A DNA stretch of 64,000 nt from Cellulomonas alba (GTDB lineage: Bacteria; Actinomycetota; Actinomycetes; Actinomycetales; Cellulomonadaceae), in NCBI RefSeq assembly GCF_030362835.1, contig NZ_JAUCGQ010000001.1, forward strand, positions 1,095,461 to 1,159,460, in the 5' to 3' direction. A program made the position numbers and the translations under genes. The notes under the pieces are model-generated. The model saw only the letters and a program-made list of their open reading frames with translations. It ran no database searches and was not told the origin of the DNA. Shown here in pieces: positions 63,375 to 64,000 of the stretch (within the stretch, counting starts at the first letter, position 1; the number at the start of each line of letters is the position of its first letter).

Positions 63375-64000
63375 CACGCACCCACCTTCTCGGACTTCTC
63401 CGCAGCGGCGGCACGACCGGCAGCCTGCGCGCGCAGCAGCGGCGCGGGCACGACGTGCTCGAGCGGCAGACCACGGCGCGCGGCCACGGCCTCAGGCTGC
63501 TCGAGGTTGCGCAGTGCCTGGACCGTCGCGTGCACGATGTTGATGGAGTTGGACGAGCCGAGCGACTTGCTCAGCACGTCGTGGATGCCGGCGCACTCGA
63601 GCACCGCGCGCACCGGACCACCGGCGATCACGCCGGTACCGGGGGACGCGGGGCGCAGGTACACGACGCCGGCAGCGGCCTCACCCTGGACGGGGTGCGG
63701 GATGGTGCCCTGGATGCGCGGGATGCGGAAGAAGTTCTTCTTCGCCTCCTCGACACCCTTGGCGATCGCCGCGGGCACCTCCTTGGCCTTGCCGTAGCCG
63801 ACGCCGACCGTGCCGTCACCGTCGCCCACCACGACGAGCGCGGTGAAGCTGAAGCGACGGCCGCCCTTGACGACCTTCGCGACACGGTTGATCGTCACGA
63901 CGCGCTCGACGAAGGCGCTCTTCTCTGCGGCGTCCTGGCGACGACCGCCGTCACGACGACCGCCGTCACGGCGCTCGCCGCCGGTGCCCTGAGCACCGGT
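63374..64000 (-). CDS. rpsE: 30S ribosomal protein S5 (start off window)
   Basis: Partial; the reading frame stays open to the right edge. The core runs [56 protein letters not shown] and [15 protein letters not shown]. Before it lies a Gly/Arg-rich N-terminal extension with RRDGG repeated, coded by two identical 15-bp units (63940-63969). S5 helps decoding accuracy. The true start lies beyond the window. Confidence 0.96.
   Translation of the reverse strand, partial: TGAQGTGGERRDGGRRDGGRRQDAAEKSAFVERVVTINRVAKVVKGGRRFSFTALVVVGDGDGTVGVGYGKAKEVPAAIAKGVEEAKKNFFRIPRIQGTIPHPVQGEAAAGVVYLRPASPGTGVIAGGPVRAVLECAGIHDVLSKSLGSSNSINIVHATVQALRNLEQPEAVAARRGLPLEHVVPAPLLRAQAAGRAAAAEKSEKVGA

Overview
The window is very GC-rich with almost exclusively G/C-ending codons. 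It carries WhiB, a BldM-like regulator, GuaB3, a CIRCE-controlled groES and an F420-type LLM oxidoreductase. This points to a high-GC actinobacterium, most likely a Micrococcales member such as a Cellulomonas-like species (inference; no rRNA is present). From guaB3 to rpsE the gene order follows the conserved actinobacterial block known from Mycobacterium tuberculosis (guaB3, guaB2, whiB3, groES, tsaD/rimI/tsaB/tsaE/alr, glmS, glmM, rpsI-rplM, rplQ-rpoA and onward), with local insertions.

Layout. 1-0.7 kb: SURF1-like protein, cut by the window edge. 0.9-6.8 kb: phosphoketolase, phosphate acetyltransferase and acetate kinase, which together turn sugar phosphates into acetyl phosphate, acetate/acetyl-CoA and ATP. 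7-8.7 kb: aldehyde dehydrogenase. 8.8-14.6 kb: a six-gene operon with a DeoR-type regulator, 1-phosphofructokinase, fructose EIIA, EIIBC, HPr and Enzyme I, i.e. a complete PTS relay in one unit. 14.8-20.2 kb: guaB3, a DnaQ-like exonuclease, a helix-turn-helix/MurA-like fusion and guaB. 20.3-23 kb: regulatory cluster (BldM-like orphan response regulator, MerR-type regulator, WhiD/WhiB3-type protein, groES with CIRCE). 23.3-27.8 kb: methyltransferases, a YbdK-type carboxylate-amine ligase, a GlsB-type membrane protein, a HAD hydrolase. 27.8-35.8 kb: tRNA t6A genes tsaD, tsaB, tsaE and rimI, with alanine racemase, a P-loop kinase, NAD(P)HX repair and a sulfurtransferase. 35.9-46.7 kb: LLM oxidoreductase, a membrane protein of unknown function, acpS, a MazG-like protein, glmS, coaA, a lipoprotein, DedA, def, glmM, rpsI, rplM. 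47-55.8 kb: ABC-F ATPase, a secreted GH87 glucanase, DUF5709, LysG/ArgP plus LysE, truA, a ROK/polyphosphate-glucokinase-like protein and an alpha/beta hydrolase. 55.8-64 kb: rplQ, rpoA, rpsK, rpsM, rpmJ, infA, map, adk, secY, rplO, rpmD and partial rpsE, all on the minus strand.

Control signals are unusually readable. At least thirteen genes have a -10-like hexamer ending about six bases before the start codon and no Shine-Dalgarno sequence, the pattern of leaderless mRNAs. Strong hairpin terminators close most transcription units. CIRCE overlaps the groES promoter, two palindromes lie at the promoter of the HTH/MurA-like gene, and whiB has a structured leader. No tRNA, rRNA, insertion sequence, prophage or CRISPR array was seen. 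Most of the window is ordinary conserved chromosome; the best candidates for new biology are the HTH/EPT fusion with its paired operators, the whiB leader, and the long low-complexity extensions on ribosomal proteins L15 and L17.
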